Part shown: one piece after another, positions 49,562-57,536 of the stretch
How positions within the stretch are numbered: the stretch's first letter is position 1
How the letters are laid out: every line of letters starts with the position of its first letter
Assembly: GCF_003635045.1 (NCBI RefSeq)
Contig: NZ_RBXT01000001.1
Coordinates: forward strand, 3,224,001 to 3,288,000
DNA: 64,000 bases
DNA from: Terracoccus luteus
Lineage (GTDB): Bacteria > Actinomycetota > Actinomycetes > Actinomycetales > Dermatophilaceae
Direction of reading: 5' to 3'
The notes under the pieces: generated by a model
What the model saw: only the letters and a program-made list of their open reading frames with translations
Databases searched by the model: none
Told to the model about the DNA's origin: nothing
Made by a program: the position numbers and the translations under genes

Positions 49562-50458
49562 TCACAGGGTGGGCATCCCACCGTTGACGTGGATGGTGGC
49601 GCCGGTGACGTAGCTCGACTCGGCCGAGGCGAGGAACACGAACGCGGGAGCGAGCTCGGCCGGCTGGCCGGGGCGACCCAGGGGGGTCTGCTCGCCGAAC
49701 TCCGGCAGGTCCTCGACGGGCTGGCCACCGGCGGTCTGCAGCGGGGTCCAGATCGGGCCCGGAGCGACGACGTTGACGCGGATGCCCTTGGGCGCGAGCT
49801 GCTGGGCGAGCGCCTTGCTGAAGGTGTTGATCGACGCCTTGGTGGTCGCGTAGTCGAGCAGGTTCTCCGACGGCTGGTAGGCCTGGATCGAGCTCGTGTT
49901 GATGATCGTCGAGCCCGGCCCGAGGTGCTTCACCGCGGCCTTGGTGATCCAGAACATCGCGTAGACGTTCGTCTTGAACGTGTCGTCGAACTGCTCGTCG
50001 GTCAGCTCGTCGATGCTGTCGCACGACTGCTGCTTGCCGCCGTTGTTGACGAGGATGTCGAGGCCGTTGAGCTGCTCGACGGCCTTCGCGACGAGGTCGA
50101 CGCAGTACTGCTGGTCTTTGAGGTCGCCGGGGAGGGCGACGGCCTTGCGGCCGGCCTGCTCGATGAGCGACACGATGTTCTTGGCGTCCTCCTCCTCCTC
50201 GGGCAGGTAGGAGATGGCGACGTCGGCGCCCTCGCGGGCGAAGGCGATGGCCGTGGCCGCGCCGATACCGCTGTCGCCGCCGGTGATGAGCGCCTTGCGG
50301 CCCTCGAGGCGACCGGAGCCGCGGTAGGTGTCGTCGCCCAGGGCGGCCTTGTTGTCGAGCTTGGCGTCGAGCCCGGCGCCCGGCTGTGACTGCGCGGTCG
50401 TGTCGATGTCGGCGTACAGCTTCGTCGGGTCGGTCAGGGTGTACTGGTCGTTGCTCAT
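49562..50458 (-). CDS. SDR-family oxidoreductase, general stress type (YhdF/GsiB-like glucose dehydrogenase)
   Basis: A 298-residue classical SDR. TGGDSGIG (residues 59-66) binds NAD(P); NNGGKQQ, Ser in INTSSIQAYQ and YATTK form the catalytic set. The first 45 residues (DPTKLYADIDTTAQSQPGAGLDAKLDNKAALGDD) are the N-terminal extension of the stress-related YhdF group. ATG 50458 follows GAGGA. A GTTT-N15-GGGGCA pattern about 110 bp upstream resembles an actinobacterial SigB-type promoter. Likely an osmotic or oxidative stress oxidoreductase; substrate unknown. Confidence 0.87.
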   Translation of the reverse strand: MSNDQYTLTDPTKLYADIDTTAQSQPGAGLDAKLDNKAALGDDTYRGSGRLEGRKALITGGDSGIGAATAIAFAREGADVAISYLPEEEEDAKNIVSLIEQAGRKAVALPGDLKDQQYCVDLVAKAVEQLNGLDILVNNGGKQQSCDSIDELTDEQFDDTFKTNVYAMFWITKAAVKHLGPGSTIINTSSIQAYQPSENLLDYATTKASINTFSKALAQQLAPKGIRVNVVAPGPIWTPLQTAGGQPVEDLPEFGEQTPLGRPGQPAELAPAFVFLASAESSYVTGATIHVNGGMPTL

Positions 50459-50566
50459 GTCAGTCCTCGATGGCGCTGTCTGGTGGTGTCTGGTGGCGCG
50501 GTCGGCGCCGTCACGGTCGGATCTGTCCGTCGGCCCGCGCGATGTCACCGCCGGCCACTCCTCGCA

Positions 50567-50591
50567 TGCCCCGTCACCGCGACCGGCAAAC
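50567..50591 (-). promoter_or_regulatory. SigB-like promoter of the SDR gene (tentative)
   Basis: On the minus strand GTTT (plus 50588-50591) and GGGGCA (plus 50567-50572) are 15 nt apart, similar to the GTTT/GGGTA elements of actinobacterial stress sigma factors. The -10 deviates, so this is weak. Confidence 0.3.
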
Positions 50592-50639
50592 ATGCGTCGG
50601 GCGCGGCCCGCCCCTAGGGGTGGGGTGACGGTCGTCGGC

Positions 50640-50713
50640 GTCGCGGGTCAGGTCGCACCTCATGTCGCGCGAGACGGGGTCATCACCACACCAGCCGCGA
50701 CCTGACCCGCGAC
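50640..50713 (-). terminator. 17-bp inverted repeat downstream of the FUSC gene
   Basis: GTCGCGGGTCAGGTCGC at 50640-50656 and its exact complement at 50697-50713 flank 40 nt that contain further CATGTCGCG/CGCGACATG pairing. It sits between the FUSC stop and the SDR promoter, so it may separate them. Confidence 0.5.
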
Positions 50714-50766
50714 ATGACCGCCCGACGATGCCCCGGTAAGCCCTGACCAGCGTTGACCAGCCCAAG

Positions 50767-51999
50767 TCAGCGGCCGGGGCGCCGCCAGGGCACGTGCTTG
50801 GCGCTGCGCTGCACCTTGACCCAGACCTCCGACTCGGTCGGCGGCAGCCGCAGCGGACCGGTGTCGGTCGGCACGACCGCGGCCTCGCGCGCCGACCGCA
50901 GCTCGGTCGTCATGCGCAGCCCGTCGCTGAGCAGGGACCCGTAGACCGGCCACTCGTCGGGGTCGTCGAGCTCGGTGTTGCGCACCTCGTCGCGCAGGGT
51001 CGTGAGGATCTCGGTGGCCCGCCCCGTGTTCTCGTCGAAGACCCGCAGCGTGTCGTCGTCGTGGCGACCGAACTGCTCGAGCGCCGTCCCGAGCGAGTCG
51101 AGCGCCTCGGCGTAGCGCAGCAGGAACGACTCCTTGGGCCGCGGCTGGTGCTCGCGCCGCTCGCCGGCGTCGACGAGCACGCGCGCGATGCCGGTGGTCT
51201 GCCAGAGCAGCCGGCGCAGGGCTCGCACCGTCGCCTCGTAGCCCTCCCAGTCGACGTCGAGCGGGCGCAGGTTGTCGCGCAGGTTGAACCGGGTGCTCTC
51301 GCGGCCGGTCTCGATGTCGTCGATGATGCGCGGCGCCCGCTCGGTGATCGCGGCCGACCGCTCGAGCCACTCGCGGGCCTCGGCGCCGGTCCACTCGCGG
51401 CGGATGCCGGCGGCCATGTCGTCGAGCAGCTGCCGCACCTCGGTCGCCAGCCGGGTGACCCGCTGCCGGGGCTTGATGACGTGCAGCGGCGTGAGCACGA
51501 GCGCGTTGACCCCGACCCCGATCAGTCCACCGGCGATCGTCTCGACGATGGTGAGGTAGGTGAACTGCTCGTCGGTGCCGCCGACCGTGATGAGCGAGAG
51601 CAGCACCATCGAGGGCACCTGGATGCCGTGGTCGCCGAGCCGTGACCACCGCCCGATGACGAGGGCGACGAGCACGACGCCGAACATCGTCCACCACGTC
51701 ACGCCGAAGAGGCTCGCCACCACCCAGGCCACCCCGAGGCCGAGCACGACGGCCGCCACGCGCTGCGCGCTCGCGAGCAGGGAGCGCACCATCGTGCGGT
51801 CGACGACGAGCAGGGCCGCCATGGGGGCGTAGAAGGGGATGCGGCTGTGCAGCACGTGCACGGCGAACTGCCACGCGACCACCGTCGCCACCGCCGCCTT
51901 GACAAGCAGCAGGAGCGCATCGCGCTCGGGCCCCGGCCGGCGGAAGGCCGCCCGGAGGGCCTGCACCCGGGTGCGGGTGTCGGATCGCCACTGACTCAC
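50767..51999 (-). CDS. FUSC-family membrane protein
   Basis: A 410-residue protein. Residues about 28-175 contain six hydrophobic helices (VKAAVATVVAWQFAVHVL, APMAALLVV, MFGVVLVALVIG, FTYLTIVETIAGGLIGVGVNALVL). The remainder is a cytoplasmic helical domain with WEGYEATVRALRRLLWQTTGIARVLVDAG. This is a half-size FUSC (aromatic acid exporter/fusaric acid resistance-like) protein. These may export small aromatic acids or act as scaffold. GTG 51999 has GGAAGG upstream. Divergent to the TerC gene. Confidence 0.84.
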   Translation of the reverse strand: MSQWRSDTRTRVQALRAAFRRPGPERDALLLLVKAAVATVVAWQFAVHVLHSRIPFYAPMAALLVVDRTMVRSLLASAQRVAAVVLGLGVAWVVASLFGVTWWTMFGVVLVALVIGRWSRLGDHGIQVPSMVLLSLITVGGTDEQFTYLTIVETIAGGLIGVGVNALVLTPLHVIKPRQRVTRLATEVRQLLDDMAAGIRREWTGAEAREWLERSAAITERAPRIIDDIETGRESTRFNLRDNLRPLDVDWEGYEATVRALRRLLWQTTGIARVLVDAGERREHQPRPKESFLLRYAEALDSLGTALEQFGRHDDDTLRVFDENTGRATEILTTLRDEVRNTELDDPDEWPVYGSLLSDGLRMTTELRSAREAAVVPTDTGPLRLPPTESEVWVKVQRSAKHVPWRRPGR

Positions 52000-52142
52000 C
52001 GGCCCTTCCTACCCGCTGTCCGGATGCTGTGACCACCCCTTGGGGGTATGACCTGCGCACCGCACGGGCCGGGTCACGACCGTCCCCGCGCCGGGCCCGC
52101 CGATCGCCGCGGAGGGTCCTCCTGCGAGCACCCGAGGTCGCC

Positions 52143-53360
52143 GTGGTCTCCCCCGTCGTCTGGACCGCCACCGTGGTCCTCATCATCGCCCTGCTGGCGT
52201 TCGACTTCTTCTTCCACGTCCGCAAGGCCCACACCCCGTCCCTCAAGGAGGCGGCGACCTGGTCGGCGGTCTACGTCGGCATCGCCATCGCCTTCGGGCT
52301 GGCCGTCGTCGTCTTCGGCGGGTCCGAGATGGGCACCGAGTACTTCGCGGGCTACATCACCGAGAAGGCGCTGAGCGTCGACAACCTCTTCGTCTTCCTC
52401 ATCATCATGACGAGCTTCAAGGTGCCGGCCGCCGACCAGCAGAAGGTGCTGCTCTTCGGCATCGTCTTCTCGCTCATCGCCCGCACCTCCCTCATCTTCG
52501 TCGGCGCCACCCTCATCAACCAGTTCGCCTGGGTGTTCTACCTCTTCGGCCTCATCCTGCTCGTCACCGGCGGCAACATGCTGAGGTCGCACGGCGAGAA
52601 CGGCGACGACGGGGAGAACATCGTCATCCGCCTGACCCGCCGCCTGTTCCACACCACCGAGCACTACGACGGCGACAAGCTCTTCACCCAGGTCGACGGC
52701 AAGCGGGCCCTGACGCCGATGCTCATGGTGATGATCGCCATCGGCGGCACCGACATCCTCTTCGCCCTCGACTCGATCCCGGCGATCTTCGGCCTGACGC
52801 AGAACACGTTCGTCGTCTTCACGGCCACCGCCTTCTCGCTCATGGGTCTGCGCCAGCTCTACTTCCTGCTCGACGGGCTGCTCGACCGCCTCATCTACCT
52901 CAGCTACGGGCTGGCGGCGATCCTCGCCTTCATCGGCGTCAAGCTCATCCTCCACGCCCTCCACGAGAACACCGTCCCGTTCATCAACGACGGCGAGCCC
53001 GTCACCGTCACCGAGATCAGCACCAACGTCTCGCTGAGCGTCATCCTCGGTGTCCTCCTCGTCACGGTCGTCGCGTCGCTGCTCAGCCCCAAGGGCCGGG
53101 CGCAGACGGCGATCAACAACGCGCGCCACCACGTCGACCGCTATCTCGACATGTCGTACGAGACCGACCAGGAGCGGCGCGAGGAGACCTACGCCAAGCT
53201 GCAGCGCGAGAGCGCCGCCATCAAGCTGCTCCCGCCCAAGTACCGCAAGCTGATCCGTGAGGAGCCCGAGCTGCTGCGCAAGCTCGAGCGGGCCAAGCAG
53301 ATCCACGACAAGCGCATCGACGAGGGGCACGGCTCGAGCATCGCCCGCTCCCTCCCCTGA
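52143..53360 (+). CDS. TerC-family membrane protein
   Basis: A 405-residue TerC protein with about seven transmembrane helices. The conserved acidic membrane motifs are present: LLAFDFFFHVRKAH, EKALSVDNLFVFLIIM and GGTDILFALDSIPAIFG. The C-terminus is a charged coiled region ending in KLRKLIREEPELLRKLERAKQIHDK. TerC/YkoY-type proteins move metals, notably Mn, during exoenzyme folding and metal stress. GTG 52143 is preceded by GAGG. No Mn riboswitch could be recognised in the 143-bp upstream gap. Confidence 0.9.
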   Translation: MVSPVVWTATVVLIIALLAFDFFFHVRKAHTPSLKEAATWSAVYVGIAIAFGLAVVVFGGSEMGTEYFAGYITEKALSVDNLFVFLIIMTSFKVPAADQQKVLLFGIVFSLIARTSLIFVGATLINQFAWVFYLFGLILLVTGGNMLRSHGENGDDGENIVIRLTRRLFHTTEHYDGDKLFTQVDGKRALTPMLMVMIAIGGTDILFALDSIPAIFGLTQNTFVVFTATAFSLMGLRQLYFLLDGLLDRLIYLSYGLAAILAFIGVKLILHALHENTVPFINDGEPVTVTEISTNVSLSVILGVLLVTVVASLLSPKGRAQTAINNARHHVDRYLDMSYETDQERREETYAKLQRESAAIKLLPPKYRKLIREEPELLRKLERAKQIHDKRIDEGHGSSIARSLP

Positions 53361-53458
53361 CGCCCTGGATCCACCGTCCCCGACGCCCTGCACCTCCCCG
53401 TCGGATGCCGGTCACGCCCTCACCGTGGAAAGGACCGCCCGCGACCGTGACGTCCGGC

Positions 53459-53508
53459 CGCCTCGTCTCGTCGAACGAGGCGAGACGGGCCACCGGCACC
53501 ACCGGTGG
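53459..53508. promoter_or_regulatory. Small inverted repeats before the 43-aa protein gene
   Basis: CGCCTCGT/ACGAGGCG (53459-53482) and CCACCGG/CCGGTGG (53490-53508) lie in the 187-bp gap after terC. They could end the terC message or bind a regulator; nothing else is seen. Confidence 0.3.
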
Positions 53509-53547
53509 CGTGCACCGTCGACGAGACCCGACAGAAGGAGCAGCACC

Positions 53548-53679
53548 ATGGCCCGTGCCAAGAAGAACGCCTTCGCCGCCCTCGGATGGGTGGCCTGGCA
53601 GGCCCTCGCCAAGGTCGGCGTCCCCGCCGCCAAGCGGAAGCTGAAGAGCGGCGACAACCGGCGCCCGTCCGGCTACTGA
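53548..53679 (+). CDS. Small basic protein, 43 residues
   Basis: ATG 53548 follows AGAAGGAGCAGCACC, a very strong ribosome site. The product is Lys/Arg/Ala-rich with a central hydrophobic helix (AFAALGWVAWQALAKVGVPAA) ending in RRPSGY. No family recognised. Its position before an exceptional hairpin suggests a monocistronic, highly translated message. It could be a nucleoid- or membrane-associated small protein; inference only. Confidence 0.65.
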   Translation: MARAKKNAFAALGWVAWQALAKVGVPAAKRKLKSGDNRRPSGY

Positions 53680-53689
53680 CGCCTCGCGC

Positions 53690-53745
53690 CCGAGAGACAC
53701 CGAGAGGTGCCGACCGCATGGTCGGCACCTCTCGGTGTCTCTCGG
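53690..53745 (+). terminator. Perfect 26-bp-arm stem-loop with GCAT loop
   Basis: A 26-bp stem begins CCGAGAGACACCGAGAGGTG... and closes after a GCAT loop at 53716-53719. It lies 11 bp past the stop of the 43-aa protein and 62 bp before the stop of the convergent Asp23-like gene, so it probably serves as a bidirectional terminator. Its length far exceeds what termination needs. Confidence 0.8.
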
Positions 53746-53790
53746 TGTCTCTCGGTGTCCCTCGGTGTCTCTCGGTGTCCCTCGACGTCT
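53731..53790. repeat. Six 10-bp direct repeats CTCGGTGTCT
   Basis: Units at 53731, 53741, 53751, 53761, 53771 and 53781 are CTCGGTGTC[TC], the last CTCGACGTCT. The first unit and a half overlap the right arm of the preceding hairpin, so the array probably grew from it. Confidence 0.85.
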
Positions 53791-53806
53791 CGGGGAGTCC
53801 GCGCCG

Positions 53807-54310
53807 TCAGACCGTCTCGTCGATGAGGTCGACGACGGTCACGTCGACGCCCTCGATGCCGAACGGCGGGTCGGTCGGGCCGAGCAGGTCGCGGAACACG
53901 GCGTAGGCGACCGTGCGCACCTCGTCCGCGAGCACCCGGTAGTCCTGTCCGTAGCGGCCGACGACGTCGAGGGCGGCACCCGTACACGTGTCGTCCTCGC
54001 CGACGAGGGCGACGTGGTCGAGCTCGCACCCGTCGAGGTCGGCGACGGCCCGCCGCAGCAGGGCGAGGATGACGCGGTCGGCGACGAACATCGTGCGGCC
54101 CGAGTCGGTGACCGCCCGGACGGGGCGGCTGCGGCGGGAGACCGTCTTGAGCCGGTCCTTGATCGAGTCGGAGATGTCGGTCCACCCCGGCACGGGGGCG
54201 TCGCGCAGCTGGCGGGCCGCGACCGCGAGGACGTCGTCCCCGGTCTCCTGCAGTCGTCGGGCGTCACGGTCGGTCATCGGGCCCTGCGCCTCCTCCGGCG
54301 TGGTGGTCAT
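53807..54310 (-). CDS. Asp23/Gls24-related protein cotranslated with an ECF sigma factor
   Basis: A 167-residue protein. The first third (EEAQGPMTDRDARRLQETGDDVLAVAARQLRDAPVPGWTDISDSIKDRLKTVSRRSRPVRA) and second (FVADRVILALLRRAVADLDGCELDHVALVGEDDTCTGAALDVVGRYGQDYRVLADEVRTVAYAVFRDLLG) suggest an Asp23/Gls24-like alpha/beta fold. Its ATG overlaps the sigma factor's stop (ATGA), so the two are translated together. Coupling of this kind normally means an anti-sigma or modulator, but no classic zinc anti-sigma motif is seen. Its role as a sensor of the Asp23 cassette is inference. Confidence 0.7.
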   Translation of the reverse strand: MTTTPEEAQGPMTDRDARRLQETGDDVLAVAARQLRDAPVPGWTDISDSIKDRLKTVSRRSRPVRAVTDSGRTMFVADRVILALLRRAVADLDGCELDHVALVGEDDTCTGAALDVVGRYGQDYRVLADEVRTVAYAVFRDLLGPTDPPFGIEGVDVTVVDLIDETV

Positions 54311-54972
54311 GGCTTCCACCCCTCGAGCATCGTCTGCAGCCCGGCTCTCGCCCGGGCCAGCTTGCCCCGCACGGCCGTCTCGGTCGTGCGCTGCACCTGC
54401 GCGATCTCCGCGTAGCTCATCTCCTCGACCTCCCGCAGCAACCACACCGACCGCTGGGACTCGGGCAGGGCGGCGAGCGCGGTGTCGAGGGCCTCCACGA
54501 AACCCGACCCCTCACCGACCGACGGACCCGGGGTGGCGCCCACGGCCCGCTCGAGCAGCTCGTCGTCGGTGACCGGCAGCGGTCGGCGGCGGCGGACGAG
54601 GTCGATCGCCTTGCGCCGCGTGATGGTGAACAACCAGGTGCGCAGGGTGGAGTGGCCCCGGAAGTCGGGCAGGGTGCGCCACGCCGCGACGAAGGCGTCC
54701 TGCACGGCCTCCTCGGCGTCGCCGCGGTCGTTGAGGGTCCGGCTGGCATAGCGCAGCATCGCCGGGCCGTGTCGACCCACGATCTCGTGGAAGGCGTCGA
54801 TGTCGCCGAACGTCGCCGCCCGGCGCAGGGTGCTGTCGGCCGCCTCCGCCCACGTCCGGGGCCGGGATGGCTCCCGTCCGCCCGTCCCGGCGTCGGCGGC
54901 ATCCGCCTCGTCGGGGGGCGCGTCGGGGGGCGCGTCGCGGCCCGGTGACTCGTCGCTCACGAAGTCCGGCAT
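54307..54972 (-). CDS. ECF-type RNA polymerase sigma factor
   Basis: A 221-residue sigma-70 family protein. Region 2 (FHEIVGRHGPAMLRYASRTLNDRGDAEEAVQDAFVAAWRTLPDFRGHSTLRTWLFTITRRKAIDLVRRRR) and region 4 (LPESQRSVWLLREVEEMSYAEIAQVQRTTETAVRGKLARARAGLQ) are intact and separated by a short linker; regions 1 and 3 are absent. It heads an operon with the Asp23-like gene and diverges from the Asp23 cassette, its likely target. A palindrome GCTCACGG-A-CCGTGAGC at 55052-55068 is a candidate regulatory site. Confidence 0.9.
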   Translation of the reverse strand: MPDFVSDESPGRDAPPDAPPDEADAADAGTGGREPSRPRTWAEAADSTLRRAATFGDIDAFHEIVGRHGPAMLRYASRTLNDRGDAEEAVQDAFVAAWRTLPDFRGHSTLRTWLFTITRRKAIDLVRRRRPLPVTDDELLERAVGATPGPSVGEGSGFVEALDTALAALPESQRSVWLLREVEEMSYAEIAQVQRTTETAVRGKLARARAGLQTMLEGWKP

Positions 54973-55051
54973 ACCCGATGGGCGCCGACAGCTCGCCCGT
55001 GCCGTGGGCGCCGAGGGTATGTGCAGACGGAGGAGGTCGTCGCCTCCTCAC

Positions 55052-55068
55052 GCTCACGGACCGTGAGC
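55052..55068. promoter_or_regulatory. Palindrome between the sigma factor and Asp23 operon
   Basis: Perfect 8-bp arms GCTCACGG/CCGTGAGC with a one-base centre, in the 194-bp gap between the divergent genes. It is a candidate operator for either direction. I cannot read the ECF promoter sequence with confidence. Confidence 0.4.
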
Positions 55069-55166
55069 CTGTTCACACTCCGCGAACGGGCCTCGACCGT
55101 GACGATCGCCGGTGTCGATCCGACTAAACCAGTGACACCGACGATCACAACAGAGAGGACGGACCG

Positions 55167-55745
55167 ATGACCGAGTCCACCACGCACGAGACCACCTCCA
55201 GCACCACCTCCGACCACAGCACGGGCAAGGAAACCGACATGAGCACCGACACGGGTTCGACGCAGGCTCAGGGCGGCTCGTCCGCCGGGCGCGAGCTCAC
55301 GCCGACCAAGGGCAGCGAGCACGGCCGCACGACCATCGCCGACACCGTCGTGTCGAAGATCGCCGGCATCGCCACCCGTGAGGTCGAGGGCGTGTACGAC
55401 CTCGGCGGCACGACGGAGCGGGCGATCGGCCTGCTGCGCGAGCGCATCCCGGTCGGCAACACCAACCTGTCGCAGGGCGTCTCGGTCGAGGTCGGCCAAA
55501 AGCAGGCGGCCGTCGACCTGCAGATCATCGCCGAGTACGGCGTCAGCATCGCCGACCTCGCGACCGGCATCCGCCGCAACGTCATCAGCTCGATCGAGCG
55601 CATGACGGGCCTCGAGGTCACCGAGGTCAACATCGCCGTCAACGACATCCACATCGAGGACGACGACGCGCCCGCCACGACCGCGGGCGCCGCCGCCCGC
55701 GACGCCGGCAAGGACGACGCCCCCGTCGAGCGCCGGGTCCAGTGA
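55167..55745 (+). CDS. Asp23/Gls24 family envelope stress protein 1
   Basis: A 192-residue protein. The core (about 50-165) is Asp23/Gls24: GRTTIADTVVSKIAGIATREVEGVYDLGG, VSVEVGQKQAAVDLQIIAEYGVSIADLATGIRRNVISSIERMTGLEVTEVNIAVNDIHIEDD. The first 45 residues are a Thr/Ser-rich tail with an internal ATG (METDMSTDTG). Family members are alkaline-shock or envelope proteins that bind the membrane through small partners. First gene of a six-gene run; GAGGAC precedes the ATG. Confidence 0.9.
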   Translation: MTESTTHETTSSTTSDHSTGKETDMSTDTGSTQAQGGSSAGRELTPTKGSEHGRTTIADTVVSKIAGIATREVEGVYDLGGTTERAIGLLRERIPVGNTNLSQGVSVEVGQKQAAVDLQIIAEYGVSIADLATGIRRNVISSIERMTGLEVTEVNIAVNDIHIEDDDAPATTAGAAARDAGKDDAPVERRVQ

Positions 55746-56263
55746 CCTCGTCCGACGTCGAGCGTGCCGAGCCCGCCGAGCGAGTCGAGCCGGCCACCCG
55801 GCCGGCGGCCGCCTCGGCGGGCGAGGGCTCCACGGGTGACGCCCTCACCGGTGTGGGCTCCAGTCCCGACGACGGCATGGCCGACCGCGTCGCCGAGGCC
55901 GTGCGGGCCGTGCCCGGTGTGGCGGACCTCCATGGCGGCGTGTTCGGCGAGGTCGCGACGTACCTGCCGGGACGCAACGTCGCCGGGGTGCGGATCACCG
56001 ACGAGCGGGTCGACGTGCACGTGAGCGTCGTCTACGAGGCCGACGTGCGCGCGACGGCCGAGCAGGTCGCCGACCGGGTCGAGTCGATCGTGGGCCGCGA
56101 GGTGCACGTCACCGTCGACGACGTCGTGCACCCCCTGGACCAGACGGCCGACAGCCAGAAGCACCCGGACCGGAGCCAGGACACGGACCAGCGGGAGACC
56201 GGTGACGACACCGGCCCCACCACCAGCGAGACCCACACCACCTCAGAAGGAGAACGACCATGA
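55742..56263 (+). CDS. Asp23/Gls24-like protein 2
   Basis: A 173-residue protein with an Ala/Glu/Pro-rich N-terminus and a central Asp23-like alpha/beta core (ADRVAEAVRAVPGVADLHGGVFGEVATYLPGRNVAGVRITDERVDVHVSVVYEADVRATAEQVADRVESIVGREVHVTVDDVVHP). The C-terminal 50 residues are charged. GTG overlaps the preceding stop (GTGA). Less typical than protein 1, with a shorter first helix. It belongs to the same envelope stress cassette; biochemical role unknown. Confidence 0.8.
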   Translation: MTSSDVERAEPAERVEPATRPAAASAGEGSTGDALTGVGSSPDDGMADRVAEAVRAVPGVADLHGGVFGEVATYLPGRNVAGVRITDERVDVHVSVVYEADVRATAEQVADRVESIVGREVHVTVDDVVHPLDQTADSQKHPDRSQDTDQRETGDDTGPTTSETHTTSEGERP

Positions 56264-56463
56264 GCAACTCCATGAAGGGCCTGTTCGTCGGCCTGCTCAT
56301 CGCCATTGCGGCCGCCGCCGGAGGCTTCGTCGGCTTCCTCGTCGCCATCGTGCTCGGCGCCGTCGGCCTCGTCGTCGGCCACTACCTCGACGGCGGGTCG
56401 GGCACCCTGTCCGAGAGCGTGGAGGACCTCCTCCCGCGCCGCGGCAGCCGGGGCAATGGCTGA
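56260..56463 (+). CDS. Small DUF2273-type membrane protein
   Basis: A 67-residue protein with one or two membrane segments (GLFVGLLIAIAAAAGGFVGFLVAIVLGAVGLVVGHYLDGG) and a short charged tail. DUF2273 proteins are the small membrane partners of Asp23 proteins. ATGA overlaps the previous stop, and the next gene begins 8 bp before its end. It probably tethers the cassette proteins to the membrane. This is an example of a gene too small for most annotation. Confidence 0.85.
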   Translation: MSNSMKGLFVGLLIAIAAAAGGFVGFLVAIVLGAVGLVVGHYLDGGSGTLSESVEDLLPRRGSRGNG

Positions 56464-56947
56464 CGCGACGACGGCGACGACCACGTCGACGACCACGAAC
56501 CCTTCGTCGGCCTCGCCGTCGGACGGGGCGGTCACGTCCACCTCGTCGTCGCTGCCCGAAGCCGGTCAGCGCGGCAGCCTCGTCATCAAGGACCGCGTCG
56601 TCACGACCATCGCGGAGGCCGCTGCCAGCCGCGTGCCGTCGGTGCTGCGCTCGGGTTCGCACCTGAACCCCTTGTCGCGCAGCCTCCCCCACGCCGACGT
56701 GACGTTGACGCCGTCGCACGCCCGGGTGTCGGTCGACATCGCCACGAGCTATGACCGCCCCCTCTACGAGGTGGCCGGCGAGGTGCGTGAGGCGATCGCC
56801 ACGGCCGTCGCCACCTACACCTCGATGACAGTGGATGCCGTCAACGTCACCGTCACGTCGGTGCGCACCGACGAGCCGCGCGTCGACGACGTCGACACCG
56901 ACGGCGAGGCGAGCAGCTCGTCCCGCCACGGAAGGAGGGTGCTGTGA
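56456..56947 (+). CDS. Asp23/Gls24-like protein 3
   Basis: A 163-residue protein with a Thr/Ser-rich 45-residue start and an Asp23-like core: RGSLVIKDRVVTTIAEAAASRVPSVLRSG, ADVTLTPSHARVSVDIATSYDRPLYEVAGEVREAIATAVATYTSMTVDAVNVTVTSVRTDEP. It differs from proteins 1 and 2 in the loop after the first helix. ATG 56456 overlaps the DUF2273 gene by 8 bp, so it is translationally coupled. Three distinct Asp23 copies in one operon suggest a hetero-oligomeric envelope complex. Confidence 0.8.
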   Translation: MADATTATTTSTTTNPSSASPSDGAVTSTSSSLPEAGQRGSLVIKDRVVTTIAEAAASRVPSVLRSGSHLNPLSRSLPHADVTLTPSHARVSVDIATSYDRPLYEVAGEVREAIATAVATYTSMTVDAVNVTVTSVRTDEPRVDDVDTDGEASSSSRHGRRVL

Positions 56948-57534
56948 GCACCACCGCCACCACCGCCACCCGCGCCACCGACACCGCCAGCACCGACCAG
57001 GTGAGGTCGAGCGCCCCCGCCCCCAAGGCCGGCCCGGCCGCGGTCGTCACCGGGGTGCTCGGCGCCCTCGTCCTGCTCGCGATCGCCGTCGTGTTCGTGC
57101 ACGACGCCCTCGCCGCCGCGGGTGCCATCAGCGACAGCGCCTGGCTCGACGCCTTCGTCGAGAAGGCCAAGGCGATCTCGGCGACCAGCCCCTGGATGGT
57201 CTGGGCCGGACCGCTCGCCGTCGTCGTCGGCATCGTGCTCGTCGTGCTCGCCCTCAAGCCTCGTCGCTCGACCCACTTCGCGGTGGGCGACAACGGGGTC
57301 TACATCGGGCGATCGGACGCCGCCCGTCTGGCCGCCAACGCCGCCTCGCGCACCCCGGCCGTCGTCGCCGCCGACGGGTCGGCCAAGGGTCGCGGGCTGC
57401 GACTCGCCGTGCAGACGGTCTCGGCCGACACGGCATCCGTTGCTCGTGAGGCCGAGCAGGCCGCGGCCCAGCGACTGGGGGCCCTGAGCCCCACCCCGTC
57501 CGTCCGTTCCACCGTCACCGTGAAGGAGGACTGA
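56944..57534 (+). CDS. DUF6286-type membrane protein of the Asp23 cassette
   Basis: A 196-residue protein with two transmembrane helices (VVTGVLGALVLLAIAVVFVHDALA and MVWAGPLAVVVGIVLVVLALKP) and a C-terminal soluble part (VGDNGVYIGRSDAARLAANAASRTPAVVAADGSAKGRGLRLAVQTVSADTASVAREAEQAAAQRLGAL). The pattern matches DUF6286/AmaP-like proteins that accompany Asp23. GTGA overlaps the previous stop. It may anchor the Asp23 proteins; direct evidence lacking. Confidence 0.78.
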   Translation: MSTTATTATRATDTASTDQVRSSAPAPKAGPAAVVTGVLGALVLLAIAVVFVHDALAAAGAISDSAWLDAFVEKAKAISATSPWMVWAGPLAVVVGIVLVVLALKPRRSTHFAVGDNGVYIGRSDAARLAANAASRTPAVVAADGSAKGRGLRLAVQTVSADTASVAREAEQAAAQRLGALSPTPSVRSTVTVKED

Positions 57535-57536
57535 CC

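Noticed and set aside
52000-52142. yybP-ykoY manganese riboswitch ahead of terC
   Set aside because: TerC genes often follow one, but the gap lacks a recognisable conserved core; only a short ACCCCTTGGGGGT hairpin is seen.
54307-54972. Typical zinc anti-sigma after the ECF sigma factor
   Set aside because: The coupled protein has no HxxxCxxC motif and looks Asp23-like instead.
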